Positions 26,930 to 34,472 of a stretch of 64,000 bases of DNA are shown in pieces (position 1 is the stretch's first letter; each line of letters begins with the position of its first letter). The DNA is from Pelagivirga sediminicola (lineage in GTDB: Bacteria > Pseudomonadota > Alphaproteobacteria > Rhodobacterales > Rhodobacteraceae). The stretch covers positions 62,001 through 126,000 of the forward strand of contig NZ_QCYH01000002.1 of the NCBI RefSeq assembly GCF_003072125.1. The letters are read 5' to 3'. Under the pieces are notes generated by a model. It had not been told where the DNA came from. It saw nothing but the letters and a program-made list of their open reading frames with translations, and did no database searches. Position numbers and translations under genes: made by a program.

Positions 26930-28000
26930 ATGAAGTCGATGGCGCAGCACGCAAGAGCACCCGAACGAGGCGCGAGGAACGTCGAGCAAGCGGCGCGCCT
27001 GTCTGTCGCCCCCATGATGGACTGGACGGACCGCCATTGCCGTTACCTGCACCGGCAGCTTTCGCGCAGGGCGCTGCTTTATACCGAGATGGTCACGGCG
27101 CCTGCGCTGGTGCGGGGCGGCGCGGTGCATCTGCTGGAGTTTGACGTCTCGGAGCATCCCGTGGCGCTGCAGCTGGGTGGCTCGGATCCGGTCGAGCTGG
27201 CGCAGGCCGCGCGGCTGGGCGCCGGGGCGGGCTATGGCGAGATCAACCTCAATGTCGGGTGCCCCAGTGACCGGGTGCAATCGGGCACGTTCGGCGCGGT
27301 ATTGATGAAATCGCCCGATCTGGTGGCCGAGTGCTGCGCCGCCATGATCGCCGCCGTGGATGTGCCGGTCACGGTGAAGTGCCGTATCGGCGTTGACGAC
27401 CAGGTGCCGGGCGACGTGCTGCCTGACTTCATTACGCGCGTTGCGGCGGCGGGGGTGGACCGCTTTGCCATCCATGCGCGCATGGCGTGGCTGGACGGGC
27501 TCAGCCCCAAGGAGAACCGCGACGTGCCACCTCTGGATTATCCGCTGGTGCACCGCATGAAGGCGGAATTTCCGGCGCTGCACCTGTCGGTGAATGGCGG
27601 CATCGGCTCGCTGGATCAGGCGCGCGCCTTTCTGGACGCGGGGCTGGACGGTGTGATGGTCGGGCGGGCGGCCTATCATCAGCCGGCGGATATTCTCTGC
27701 GCCGCCGACCGCCTCGTCTTTGGCGCGGCGCAGGCGGACAGCACCGCCGAAGGCGCCGTGGAGGCCATGCTGCCTTACATCGAGGCGCATCTGGCGGCTG
27801 GCGGGCGGCTCAATCAGATCACGCGGCATATGCTGGGACTTTTTGCGGGGCGTCCCGGCGCGCGGGCGTGGCGGCGGACCTTGTCGGAGGGCGCGCATCG
27901 CGCGGGCGCGGGGCCGGAGCTGATCGAGGCCGCACTAGCCGAGGTCATGGCCGCCGGCGTGCCTGAATCCGTTTGCGGCGCGGTGAGAAACCCGCTTTAA
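26930..28000 (+). CDS. dusA: tRNA-dihydrouridine synthase A
   Basis: This FMN enzyme reduces uridine in the tRNA D-loop. It is 356 aa. The conserved barrel opens with LSVAPMMDWTDRHCRY, and the catalytic Cys is in INLNVGCPSDRVQSG, followed by FGAVLM. VTVKCRIGVDD and the SVNGGIGS phosphate-binding loop are also present, all of DusA type rather than DusB/C. The N-terminus has about 25 extra basic residues; a start at the second Met (26939) is equally possible. It is apparently a single-gene unit. Confidence 0.93.
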   Translation: MKSMAQHARAPERGARNVEQAARLSVAPMMDWTDRHCRYLHRQLSRRALLYTEMVTAPALVRGGAVHLLEFDVSEHPVALQLGGSDPVELAQAARLGAGAGYGEINLNVGCPSDRVQSGTFGAVLMKSPDLVAECCAAMIAAVDVPVTVKCRIGVDDQVPGDVLPDFITRVAAAGVDRFAIHARMAWLDGLSPKENRDVPPLDYPLVHRMKAEFPALHLSVNGGIGSLDQARAFLDAGLDGVMVGRAAYHQPADILCAADRLVFGAAQADSTAEGAVEAMLPYIEAHLAAGGRLNQITRHMLGLFAGRPGARAWRRTLSEGAHRAGAGPELIEAALAEVMAAGVPESVCGAVRNPL

Positions 28001-28103
28001 CCCAAGGTGCCGCAAACCTGACAGGCAGTGTTTCGCGGACCGCAGCGCGCCCGGACGCAACCGGCGCGTCTGCGCCCCTCCGATCGTGCAAGGAGCCGCC
28101 CGA

Positions 28104-28928
28104 ATGCCAGATCCAACCTTGCTTGTTGTCATGACCCTCATGCTTCTGGCCATCGGCGCCTTTGCCGGGGTGATGGCGGGCCTTTTGGGCGTGGGCGGGG
28201 GCATCATTCTGGTGCCGGCGTTCTTCTATGCGTTTCACACGCTGGGCTATGGCGGCCCGCAACTGATGCAGATCTGCCTTGCCACGTCGCTGGCGACGAT
28301 CATCGTGACGTCGGTCAGGTCGGTGCTGTCGCATGGGCGCAGGGGCAGTGTCGACTGGGACATCCTGCGCAGCTGGGCGCCGGGGATCGCGCTGGGCGCG
28401 GTTCTGGGGGTGATCGTGGCGGCTGGTCTGCGCTCGGGCACGTTGCAGGCGATTTTCGGTGTTCTGGCGCTTTGCGTCGGCCTTTACATGAGCCTTGGCA
28501 GGGCGCATTGGCGGCTGGGCGCGCAGATGCCGCGCGGCCTGCTGCGCGCGGTGCTGTCGCCTGTGATGGGGTTCCTGTCGGTGCTGATGGGGATCGGAGG
28601 GGGCAGTTTCGGCGTGCCGCTGATGAGCTTGCACGGCGTGCCGATCCACCGCGCCGTGGGGACGGCGGCGGGCTTTGGCGCGGCCATCGCGGTGCCGTCG
28701 GTGATCGGATTCCTGATGCTGCAGATCGGCGAGGCGGGGCGCCCGCCGCTGACCGTCGGTGCGGTCAACCTGCCGGCCTTTGTCATTACCATCGCGATGA
28801 CGCTGCTGACCGCGCCCCTGGGGGTGCGGTTGGCGCATGCGCTGGATGGCAAGCTGCTCAAGCGGGTCTTTGGCGCGTTTTTGGTGCTGATCGCGCTCAA
28901 CATGCTGCGCAAGGCGCTGGGCTGGTGA
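28104..28928 (+). CDS. TauE/SafE (TSUP) family membrane permease
   Basis: This 274-aa integral membrane protein has about eight hydrophobic segments and the paired TSUP repeats: GLLGVGGGIILVP in the first half and GIGGGSFGVPLM in the second. Family members export sulfite, sulfoacetate or other small organic anions, and the substrate here is unknown. The ATG at 28104 is chosen over a GTG at 28086 because AAGGAG sits 8 bases before it. The next gene starts on a GTG that overlaps its stop (GTGA), so the two products are probably made together. Confidence 0.85.
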   Translation: MPDPTLLVVMTLMLLAIGAFAGVMAGLLGVGGGIILVPAFFYAFHTLGYGGPQLMQICLATSLATIIVTSVRSVLSHGRRGSVDWDILRSWAPGIALGAVLGVIVAAGLRSGTLQAIFGVLALCVGLYMSLGRAHWRLGAQMPRGLLRAVLSPVMGFLSVLMGIGGGSFGVPLMSLHGVPIHRAVGTAAGFGAAIAVPSVIGFLMLQIGEAGRPPLTVGAVNLPAFVITIAMTLLTAPLGVRLAHALDGKLLKRVFGAFLVLIALNMLRKALGW

Positions 28929-29722
28929 GCGGCGCGGCGTCCGAACTGGCGCAAAAGGGCTGGGCGCATTTCGGGCATGATGCCGGGGTGGCGGCGTGGG
29001 CGGGCGCGGCCCGCGCGGCGGCGCTGGAGCGGATGCAGGATCCGGCGCACCGGGAGGCGTGGCTGCAATGCGGCGGCACGTGGTTCGTCGGCGTCGATAC
29101 CTTGCCGAACGATGCCGCGGGCGCGGTCGCCTGGTCCGGCCCGCTGACCGGGACGGCCTATGGCGAGGCGCGCGCGCTTTATGGCGATCTGCCGCTTCAT
29201 GCGGGGCAGGTATCGGTCGTCTATCCCGGCTATCCCAAGCCGCGCGAGGGCGAGGGGCAGGCGGCCTTTCGTTATCGGCTGAGCCGGGACGCGGCCCATG
29301 TCGACGGGTTGCTGGCTGTCGGCGAGAGCCGCGCGCGCATGCTGAAAGAGCGTCACGCCTATATTCTTGGCCTGCCGCTGACTGACGTCAGCGCTGGTGC
29401 CAGCCCGCTGGTGGTGTGGGAGGGCAGCCATCACATCATGCGCGCGGCCTTTGCCGCCGCGTTCGAGGGCACCCCGCCGGAAAACTGGGGCGAGGTCGAT
29501 CTGACCGAGATCTACAAGGCGGCGCGCCGCGAGGTGTTCTCGCGTTGCGCGCGGATCGAGCTGCCCGGTCGGCCCGGAGAGGCGACATTGGTGCACCGTC
29601 TTGCGCTGCATGGCGTGGCGCCCTGGGCGACGGGCGCCGGGGCGCCGGCGGAGGGCCGCATGATCGCCTATTTCCGCCCCGAATTTCCCGATGGCGGGCC
29701 TGAGTGGCTCACCGCGCCGTGA
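28925..29722 (+). CDS. Putative Fe(II)/2-oxoglutarate oxygenase, phytanoyl-CoA dioxygenase-like
   Basis: This is a 265-aa soluble protein with the spacing of a PhyH-type non-heme iron oxygenase. An H-x-D pair at 125-127 (AAHVDG), a distal His at 224 (LVHRLALHG) and an Arg at 245 could bind iron and 2-oxoglutarate. The conserved WEGSHH segment at 165-170 also fits. The start is a GTG overlapping the TSUP gene stop. A longer open frame that runs back through the TSUP gene is a shadow. The function is unproven, and overlap with an anion exporter suggests a linked substrate, perhaps a sulfonate or other organic acid. Confidence 0.6.
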   Translation: MSGAASELAQKGWAHFGHDAGVAAWAGAARAAALERMQDPAHREAWLQCGGTWFVGVDTLPNDAAGAVAWSGPLTGTAYGEARALYGDLPLHAGQVSVVYPGYPKPREGEGQAAFRYRLSRDAAHVDGLLAVGESRARMLKERHAYILGLPLTDVSAGASPLVVWEGSHHIMRAAFAAAFEGTPPENWGEVDLTEIYKAARREVFSRCARIELPGRPGEATLVHRLALHGVAPWATGAGAPAEGRMIAYFRPEFPDGGPEWLTAP

Positions 29723-29819
29723 TCCTTGCCCACTTGCCCCTCTATCCGGGGCGGCGTAAGCAATAGGTTGAACACGCAGGGCCGTTCGGCGTTGCATCAC
29801 AGATGTGAAAGGATACCAC

Positions 29820-30215
29820 ATGACCCCGATCAAAGCCGCGTCCCCGGCGCGCTTCGCACTGGCCGCCCTTGCCGCGGTTATGCTGCCCGCCGCGCCCGCG
29901 CTGGCCGGTGCGGTCGTCGCACTCCCGCTCGACCTTGGCTCGCAGGGCACTGTCAGCTCGGCTGTCTATTCGTGCTCCGACGGGACCGAGCTGAATGTGC
30001 AGTATATCAACACGGACGCCAACGCGCTGGCGATCATTCCGCTGGCGGGCGAAGAGCTGATCTTCGTGAACGTGGTTTCGGGATCCGGCGCCCGCTATGT
30101 CAATGGCGCGCGCGAGTGGGTGACCAAGGGCGATGACGGGATGCTGAACGACGAGCTGGCCCAGACCGAGGCGCTCAAGTGCTCTGACAAGGCTGCTGCA
30201 AAAGCTGCGGAATAA
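29820..30215 (+). CDS. MliC/PliC-family C-type lysozyme inhibitor
   Basis: This small exported protein (131 aa) protects peptidoglycan from host or predator lysozyme. The Sec signal runs to about residue 30 and is cleaved near ALA-GA. There is no lipobox Cys, so the mature protein is soluble in the periplasm (PliC-like) rather than a lipoprotein. The family core is present: a YSCSDGTELNVQY strand, Gly-Ser-Gly-Ala-Arg-Tyr (GSGARY), which inserts into the lysozyme active site, and a second Cys near the end (LKCSD) for the disulfide. The start at 29820 has AAAGGA just upstream. Confidence 0.8.
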   Translation: MTPIKAASPARFALAALAAVMLPAAPALAGAVVALPLDLGSQGTVSSAVYSCSDGTELNVQYINTDANALAIIPLAGEELIFVNVVSGSGARYVNGAREWVTKGDDGMLNDELAQTEALKCSDKAAAKAAE

Positions 30216-30226
30216 CCCAGGGGCTT

Positions 30227-30256
30227 CGGCAGCGGCGTCGTCAGGTGCCGCTGCCG
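30227..30256. terminator. Bidirectional terminator between mliC-like gene and DUF1289 gene
   Basis: A perfect 10-bp repeat (CGGCAGCGGC 30227-30236 with GCCGCTGCCG 30247-30256, 10-base loop) at a convergent junction. The minus-strand stop codon (30241-30243) sits in the loop. Confidence 0.6.
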
Positions 30257-30510
30257 CGCTCCAGCCGGGCGGCGCGCCCGCCGCGCCGCTTGCGCAACTG
30301 GCCCGCGCGACCCGGCAAGTCGGCGGTGATCGCGGCGCGCTCGGCATCGGTCATGCGCGACCAGCGGCTGATTTCGTCGATGCTGCGCAGACAGCCGGTG
30401 CAGATCCGCGCCTCGGGATGGACGACGCAGATCTGGATGCACGGCGATTGCACCTCGTTGCGCTTCCACACGGGCGGCTGATGCGCCGCGCTGCTTTTGC
30501 CATCCGTCAT
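30241..30510 (-). CDS. DUF1289 family small cysteine-rich protein
   Basis: This 89-aa protein has the DUF1289 core SPCIQICVVHP...CTGCLRSIDEISRW, with four cysteines that probably bind iron-sulfur or zinc, followed by an Arg-rich tail. The function is unknown in this family. Its ATG overlaps the ruvX stop (ATGA), so it is the last gene of a ccmI-ruvX-DUF1289 operon. Confidence 0.85.
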   Translation of the reverse strand: MTDGKSSAAHQPPVWKRNEVQSPCIQICVVHPEARICTGCLRSIDEISRWSRMTDAERAAITADLPGRAGQLRKRRGGRAARLERGSGT

Positions 30511-30983
30511 TGCGCCCTCCTCATATGGCCGATCCGGTCGAGCACTCCTTGAAGGATATACGACGCGGCGATGTTGTCGATCACCTCGGCGCGACGCTTT
30601 CGGGACGTATCCGCCTCCAGAAGGGCGCGTTCGGCGGCAACGGTGGACAAACGCTCGTCCCAATAGCCGATGGGCAGATCCGTCAGCCGCGTGAGGTTGC
30701 GCGCAAACGCGCGGGTCGATTGGCAGCGCGGCCCTTCCGAGCCGTCCATGTTGCGCGGCAGGCCCAGGATGATCCCGCCGATGCGCCGCGCCGCGGCAAT
30801 CTCCAGCAGGCGGGCCGCATCAAGGCCGAACTTGCGGCGGCGCACCGTCTCAAGCGGGCTGGCCACCGACAAGAGCGGATCGGACACCGCGACGCCGATC
30901 GTCTTGTCGCCCAGATCGAGGCCCATCAGCGCCTGCATGGGGGGCAGGGCGGCGACGAAGGCCGCGGTCTCCTCATGGATCAT
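30507..30983 (-). CDS. ruvX: YqgF/RuvX family RNase H-fold nuclease
   Basis: This 158-aa protein belongs to the YqgF family, annotated as a putative Holliday junction resolvase and implicated in 16S pre-rRNA processing. The RNase H-type acidic residues lie in LGLDLGDKTIGVAVSD, WDERLST and VIDNIAASYIL, with GLPRNMDGSEG between them. It is coupled by four-base ATGA overlaps to ccmI upstream and the DUF1289 gene downstream. Confidence 0.93.
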   Translation of the reverse strand: MIHEETAAFVAALPPMQALMGLDLGDKTIGVAVSDPLLSVASPLETVRRRKFGLDAARLLEIAAARRIGGIILGLPRNMDGSEGPRCQSTRAFARNLTRLTDLPIGYWDERLSTVAAERALLEADTSRKRRAEVIDNIAASYILQGVLDRIGHMRRAQ

Positions 30984-32230
30984 TGCGCGGCCCCGCCGCC
31001 ATCGAGCCCGGCCCGCCGCGCGGCATCCTCCAGCAGCTTCAGCGCCTCGGGCTGACCGGCGAAGGTGCCTTGCGCCTCGGCATGGATGGCCGCCGCGCGC
31101 TCCGTCTCTCCCAGCACGCCGAGCGCGGCGATCAGGCGCGCCCAGTCTTCCGGCGGGCCGCCCTGCTGGGCAAGGCGCCCCATCAGCCCGTCGACCATGC
31201 CGCGGATCATCTGGTCGCGCTCGGCATCGCTCATGTCGCCTGCCGCGTCGATATCGGCGGCGCTGGGGCCGGGCGCAGTGTCGGGCGCGGCTTCGGGCGG
31301 CAGAGAATAGCGGATGCCGGCCCTGCCTGCGGCCGCGACGATCTGCGCGCGCAGCGGCGCGATCCATGCGGCCCCCGGCGGGCTGTCGGCCAAGAGCCGC
31401 TCCCACGTGCGAAAGGCCGCATCGGGCCGGTCGACCTGATCGTAATAGACGCCGAGGTAATACCGCGCCTCCGGCTGGCCGGGATCGAGCGACAGCGCCC
31501 GGCGCAGCGCCGCCTCCGCCTCGCGCGAGACATAGCCGCCCGCGGCGGTGATCAGCAGATCGGCCAGGAATGCGTGATCGGCCGCCGTCGCATCCGCGCC
31601 TTTCGCCTCGATCAGCCGGCCCTGGGCCTCGACGGCCGCGCCCGTATTGCCAAGGCTCGCCTCGTTGCGCGCCAGCAGCGCAAGGCCGCGCGCATCATCG
31701 GGGCGCTTTTCGACGGCGGCGCGCAGCTGCGTCATCAGGCGCGCGAAATCCTCGGGCGGCTCGGTGGGGGCCTCGGGGACGCCGAACTGCGCCTGCGCTT
31801 CGCTCTGGCTCAGGCGATCGGCGCGGGCGGCATCGGACGCAGCCAGGCGCGCCGCGCGCGGCTGATCCTCGTAGCCGGGCGAGCCCAGCAGCATGTATCC
31901 GGCCAGCGCCCCCGCCGTCACCAGAACGCAGAGCGCCGCGGCCAGAATCCGGCCCGCGACGCGCGGCTGGCCGCCATCGGCGGGGCCCTGCCGCAACTGC
32001 GTGTCGGCGGCCAGGATGCGGCGCGAGACCTCGGTGCGCAGCCGCTCGGCCTCGCCCTTGGTGATGATGCCGCGCGCCAGATCCTTGTCCACATCGCGCA
32101 ACTGCACGCGATAGACGTCCAGATCATAGGCCGCGGGCGGCGCGGCGCTGGCACGCCCGCGCAGCAACGCCGCCGCGATCAACCCACTGCTGGCCAAGGC
32201 CAGAATGGCGGCGATGACCCAGAAAATCAT
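30980..32230 (-). CDS. ccmI: Cytochrome c biogenesis protein CcmI
   Basis: CcmI is the apocytochrome c chaperone that presents the CxxCH polypeptide to the heme ligation complex CcmFH. The 416-aa protein has an N-terminal helix (residues 1-25), a cytoplasmic loop with the YRVQLRDVDKDLARGIITKGEAERLRTE-type segment (residues about 40-70), a second helix at about 90-115 and a large periplasmic TPR domain (about 160-400). The other ccm genes are not adjacent. This system is needed for the triheme cytochrome of this window. Translation is coupled to ruvX by ATGA. Confidence 0.88.
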   Translation of the reverse strand: MIFWVIAAILALASSGLIAAALLRGRASAAPPAAYDLDVYRVQLRDVDKDLARGIITKGEAERLRTEVSRRILAADTQLRQGPADGGQPRVAGRILAAALCVLVTAGALAGYMLLGSPGYEDQPRAARLAASDAARADRLSQSEAQAQFGVPEAPTEPPEDFARLMTQLRAAVEKRPDDARGLALLARNEASLGNTGAAVEAQGRLIEAKGADATAADHAFLADLLITAAGGYVSREAEAALRRALSLDPGQPEARYYLGVYYDQVDRPDAAFRTWERLLADSPPGAAWIAPLRAQIVAAAGRAGIRYSLPPEAAPDTAPGPSAADIDAAGDMSDAERDQMIRGMVDGLMGRLAQQGGPPEDWARLIAALGVLGETERAAAIHAEAQGTFAGQPEALKLLEDAARRAGLDGGGAAQ

Positions 32231-32462
32231 GGCATCCCTCCTGCTTTGTCGCCCACATAACCCCGCTGCACGCCCGGCGAAAGGGGCGATGCGCCCCCGC
32301 CGCTCCCGTGCCGCCTTATGTCGCGGCCCTGCGGTGGCGATCCGCACTGTCGCAAATTGCGCAGCCCGTGCCGCTCGGTGTATACCCGGATTGCGGCGAT
32401 CACCGCATAACTGCCACAATCCCGTCGCCCCCCGCGAATCCATCGCAAAAGTGAGACCGCGC

Positions 32463-33707
32463 ATGAAACGCTATTCCGCCTTCGCCGTCGCCCGTGAGGC
32501 CCTTCGCAACCACACAGGGTGGGAGCGCGCCTGGGCATCGCCCGAACCGAAGAAGAAATATGATGTGATCATCGTCGGCGCCGGCGGTCACGGCCTTGCG
32601 ACGGCCTATTACCTTGGCAAGAATTTCGGCATCACCAATGTCGCAGTGCTGGAAAAGGGCTGGCTGGGCGGCGGCAATACCGGGCGCAACACCACGATCA
32701 TCCGCTCCAACTATCTGCAGGATGCCTCGGCGGCGATCTATGAAAAGGCCCGCTCACTATACGAGACGATGAGCCAGGATCTGAACTATAACGTCATGTT
32801 CAGCCCGCGCGGCGTGATGATGCTGGCCCAGACCCAGGCCGAGGTGCGCGGGTTCGAGCGCACGGCGCATGCCAACGCGCTGCAAGGCGTCAAGACCGAA
32901 TATATCGGGCCCGAGCGGGTCAAGCAGCTGGTGCCGATCATCAACATATCGGGCCCGCGCTATCCGGTGCTGGGCGCGATCTGGCAGGCCCGCGCCGGCA
33001 CCGCGCGCCATGATGCGGTGGCCTGGGGCTATGCGCGCGCCTGCTCGGACATGGGCATGCACATCATCCAGAAATGCGAGGTCATCGGGATCGAGCAATC
33101 GGGCGGCAAGGTCACGGGCGTCAACACCACGCGCGGGCCCATCGGCTGTGACAAGCTGGGCGTCGTCGTCGCGGGCCATTCGGGCAACCTTGCCGACATG
33201 GCCGGCTTCCGCCTGCCCATCGAATCCGTGTCGCTGCAGGCGCTGGTGTCCGAGCCGATCAAGCCCTGCATGGACGTGGTCGTCATGGCCAACACCGTCC
33301 ACGGCTATATGAGCCAGTCCGACAAGGGCGAGATGGTGATCGGCGGCGGCACCGACGGCTACAACAACTATACCCAGCGCGGCGCCTTCCACCATATCGA
33401 GGAAACCGTGCGCGCGCTGGTCGAGACGTTCCCGATGATCTCGCGGCTGAAAATGCTGCGTCAGTGGGGCGGTATCGTGGACGTCACCGGCGACCGCTCG
33501 CCGATCCTGTCGAAAACGCCGGTCGAGAACATGTTCGTCAATTGCGGCTGGGGCACTGGCGGCTTCAAGGCGATCCCCGGCTCCGGCTGGGGCTTTGCCG
33601 AGCTGATGGCCAAGGGCCACTCGCCCTTGACCGAGGCGTTCGGGCTGAACCGTTTCTACGAGGGCCGCTTCGTCGACGAGTCGGTCGCGGCGGGGGTGGC
33701 GCACTGA
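32463..33707 (+). CDS. soxB: Sarcosine oxidase beta subunit
   Basis: This is the flavin subunit of tetrameric sarcosine oxidase, which converts sarcosine and tetrahydrofolate to glycine, 5,10-methylene-THF and H2O2. It is 414 aa. The FAD-binding fold begins YDVIIVGAGGHGLATAYYL (about residues 31-49). GNTGRNTTIIRSNYL marks the family-specific flavin region, and the C-terminal NCGWGTGGFKAIPGSG is conserved. The start at 32463 precedes MKRYSAF, the usual N-terminus. It is the first gene of soxBDAG, with a 65-aa gene inserted after it. Confidence 0.95.
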   Translation: MKRYSAFAVAREALRNHTGWERAWASPEPKKKYDVIIVGAGGHGLATAYYLGKNFGITNVAVLEKGWLGGGNTGRNTTIIRSNYLQDASAAIYEKARSLYETMSQDLNYNVMFSPRGVMMLAQTQAEVRGFERTAHANALQGVKTEYIGPERVKQLVPIINISGPRYPVLGAIWQARAGTARHDAVAWGYARACSDMGMHIIQKCEVIGIEQSGGKVTGVNTTRGPIGCDKLGVVVAGHSGNLADMAGFRLPIESVSLQALVSEPIKPCMDVVVMANTVHGYMSQSDKGEMVIGGGTDGYNNYTQRGAFHHIEETVRALVETFPMISRLKMLRQWGGIVDVTGDRSPILSKTPVENMFVNCGWGTGGFKAIPGSGWGFAELMAKGHSPLTEAFGLNRFYEGRFVDESVAAGVAH

Positions 33708-33771
33708 TGGGGAACCGTTCCATGACCTGTGACGTTGCAACCGCAAGTTCCATATTGAAAGGAAATCTGCC

Positions 33772-33969
33772 GTGTCAGATCGTCAACCGCCGAATTCAGG
33801 CTCCAGCAACAGCTTCCTTGCTTTCATCGTTGGTGGCCTTCTGGTCGCGGTCGTGGTTCTCGGCTGGCTGTTTTTCAGCAGTTCAGAAGACAGCAACGAC
33901 CTCAACATATCTATCGAAGGCGGCGGCGATGCGGTTGACGCAATCGACAACGCTGTCGACGGCGAATAG
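33772..33969 (+). CDS. 65-aa single-helix membrane protein within the sox operon
   Basis: I do not recognise this protein. It begins at a GTG (33772) with AAAGGA 9 bases upstream and is 65 residues long. A short polar N-terminus is followed by one strong membrane helix (about 14-36) and an acidic C-terminal tail (EDSNDLNISIEGG...). By the positive-inside rule (Arg4 before the helix) the tail should face the periplasm. It lies between soxB and soxD, where the standard operon has no gene. A role in membrane association of the enzyme is only a guess. Confidence 0.7.
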   Translation: MSDRQPPNSGSSNSFLAFIVGGLLVAVVVLGWLFFSSSEDSNDLNISIEGGGDAVDAIDNAVDGE

Positions 33970-34080
33970 CCTCTTTAATCCTACTTCCACGATTTCTCGA
34001 AACGGGCGGCGCTATCTGGCGTGCGCCCGTTCTGTGTTCGTCGCCTGCAAGGGCGATCCCAGCATCACGGAGTTTGCCCC

Positions 34081-34410
34081 ATGCTGATCCTGACCTGCCC
34101 CTGCTGCGGCGTGACCGGCGAGGAAACCGAATTTCACGGTGGCGGCGAGGCGCATCTGAAGCGCTTCGGCCCCGGATCGTCCGAGGGCGAATTTCACGAC
34201 TACCTCTTCTCCAAGGTGAACCCAAAGGGTGTGCATCTGGAGCGCTGGCGCCACAACAACGGCTGCGGCAAGTGGTTTCATGCCGCGCGCGACACCGTGA
34301 CGATGGAAATCTACGGCACCTATCCCGCGCAGACCACCGAGCCGCCGCAGGACATCAGGGACGCCATCACCGCCAAGCGGCCCGGCTGGTCATGGAGGGA
34401 ATTCGCATGA
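34081..34410 (+). CDS. soxD: Sarcosine oxidase delta subunit
   Basis: This 109-aa zinc-binding subunit is part of tetrameric sarcosine oxidase. It has CPCCG at the N-terminus (Cys6, Cys9), the TEFHGGGEAHL segment and NNGCGKWFHAARDT, which together supply the zinc ligands. It lies about 110 bases after the 65-aa gene and about 60 bases before soxA. Confidence 0.95.
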   Translation: MLILTCPCCGVTGEETEFHGGGEAHLKRFGPGSSEGEFHDYLFSKVNPKGVHLERWRHNNGCGKWFHAARDTVTMEIYGTYPAQTTEPPQDIRDAITAKRPGWSWREFA

Positions 34411-34412
34411 GC

Positions 34413-34440
34413 CTTCATCTTGGTCCAAATACTCAAAATC
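34413..34440. repeat. Dispersed intergenic repeat, copy 1
   Basis: A 28-base sequence starting CTTCATCTTGGT, two bases after the soxD stop. It matches the sequence at 41974-42001 at 24 of 28 positions. That copy also lies a few bases after a stop codon. The element resembles a short AT-richer repeat I associate with Rhodobacteraceae intergenic regions (recollection, not checked). Confidence 0.6.
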
Positions 34441-34472
34441 CCACCCTTTCATCTGGCGCGGAGGCATAGCCC

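Noticed and set aside
28028..29722. 564-codon frame that appears to fuse a leading region with the PhyH-like protein
   Set aside because: The first 300 codons are an out-of-frame reading of the TSUP gene. The real gene starts at the GTG at 28925, overlapping the TSUP stop.
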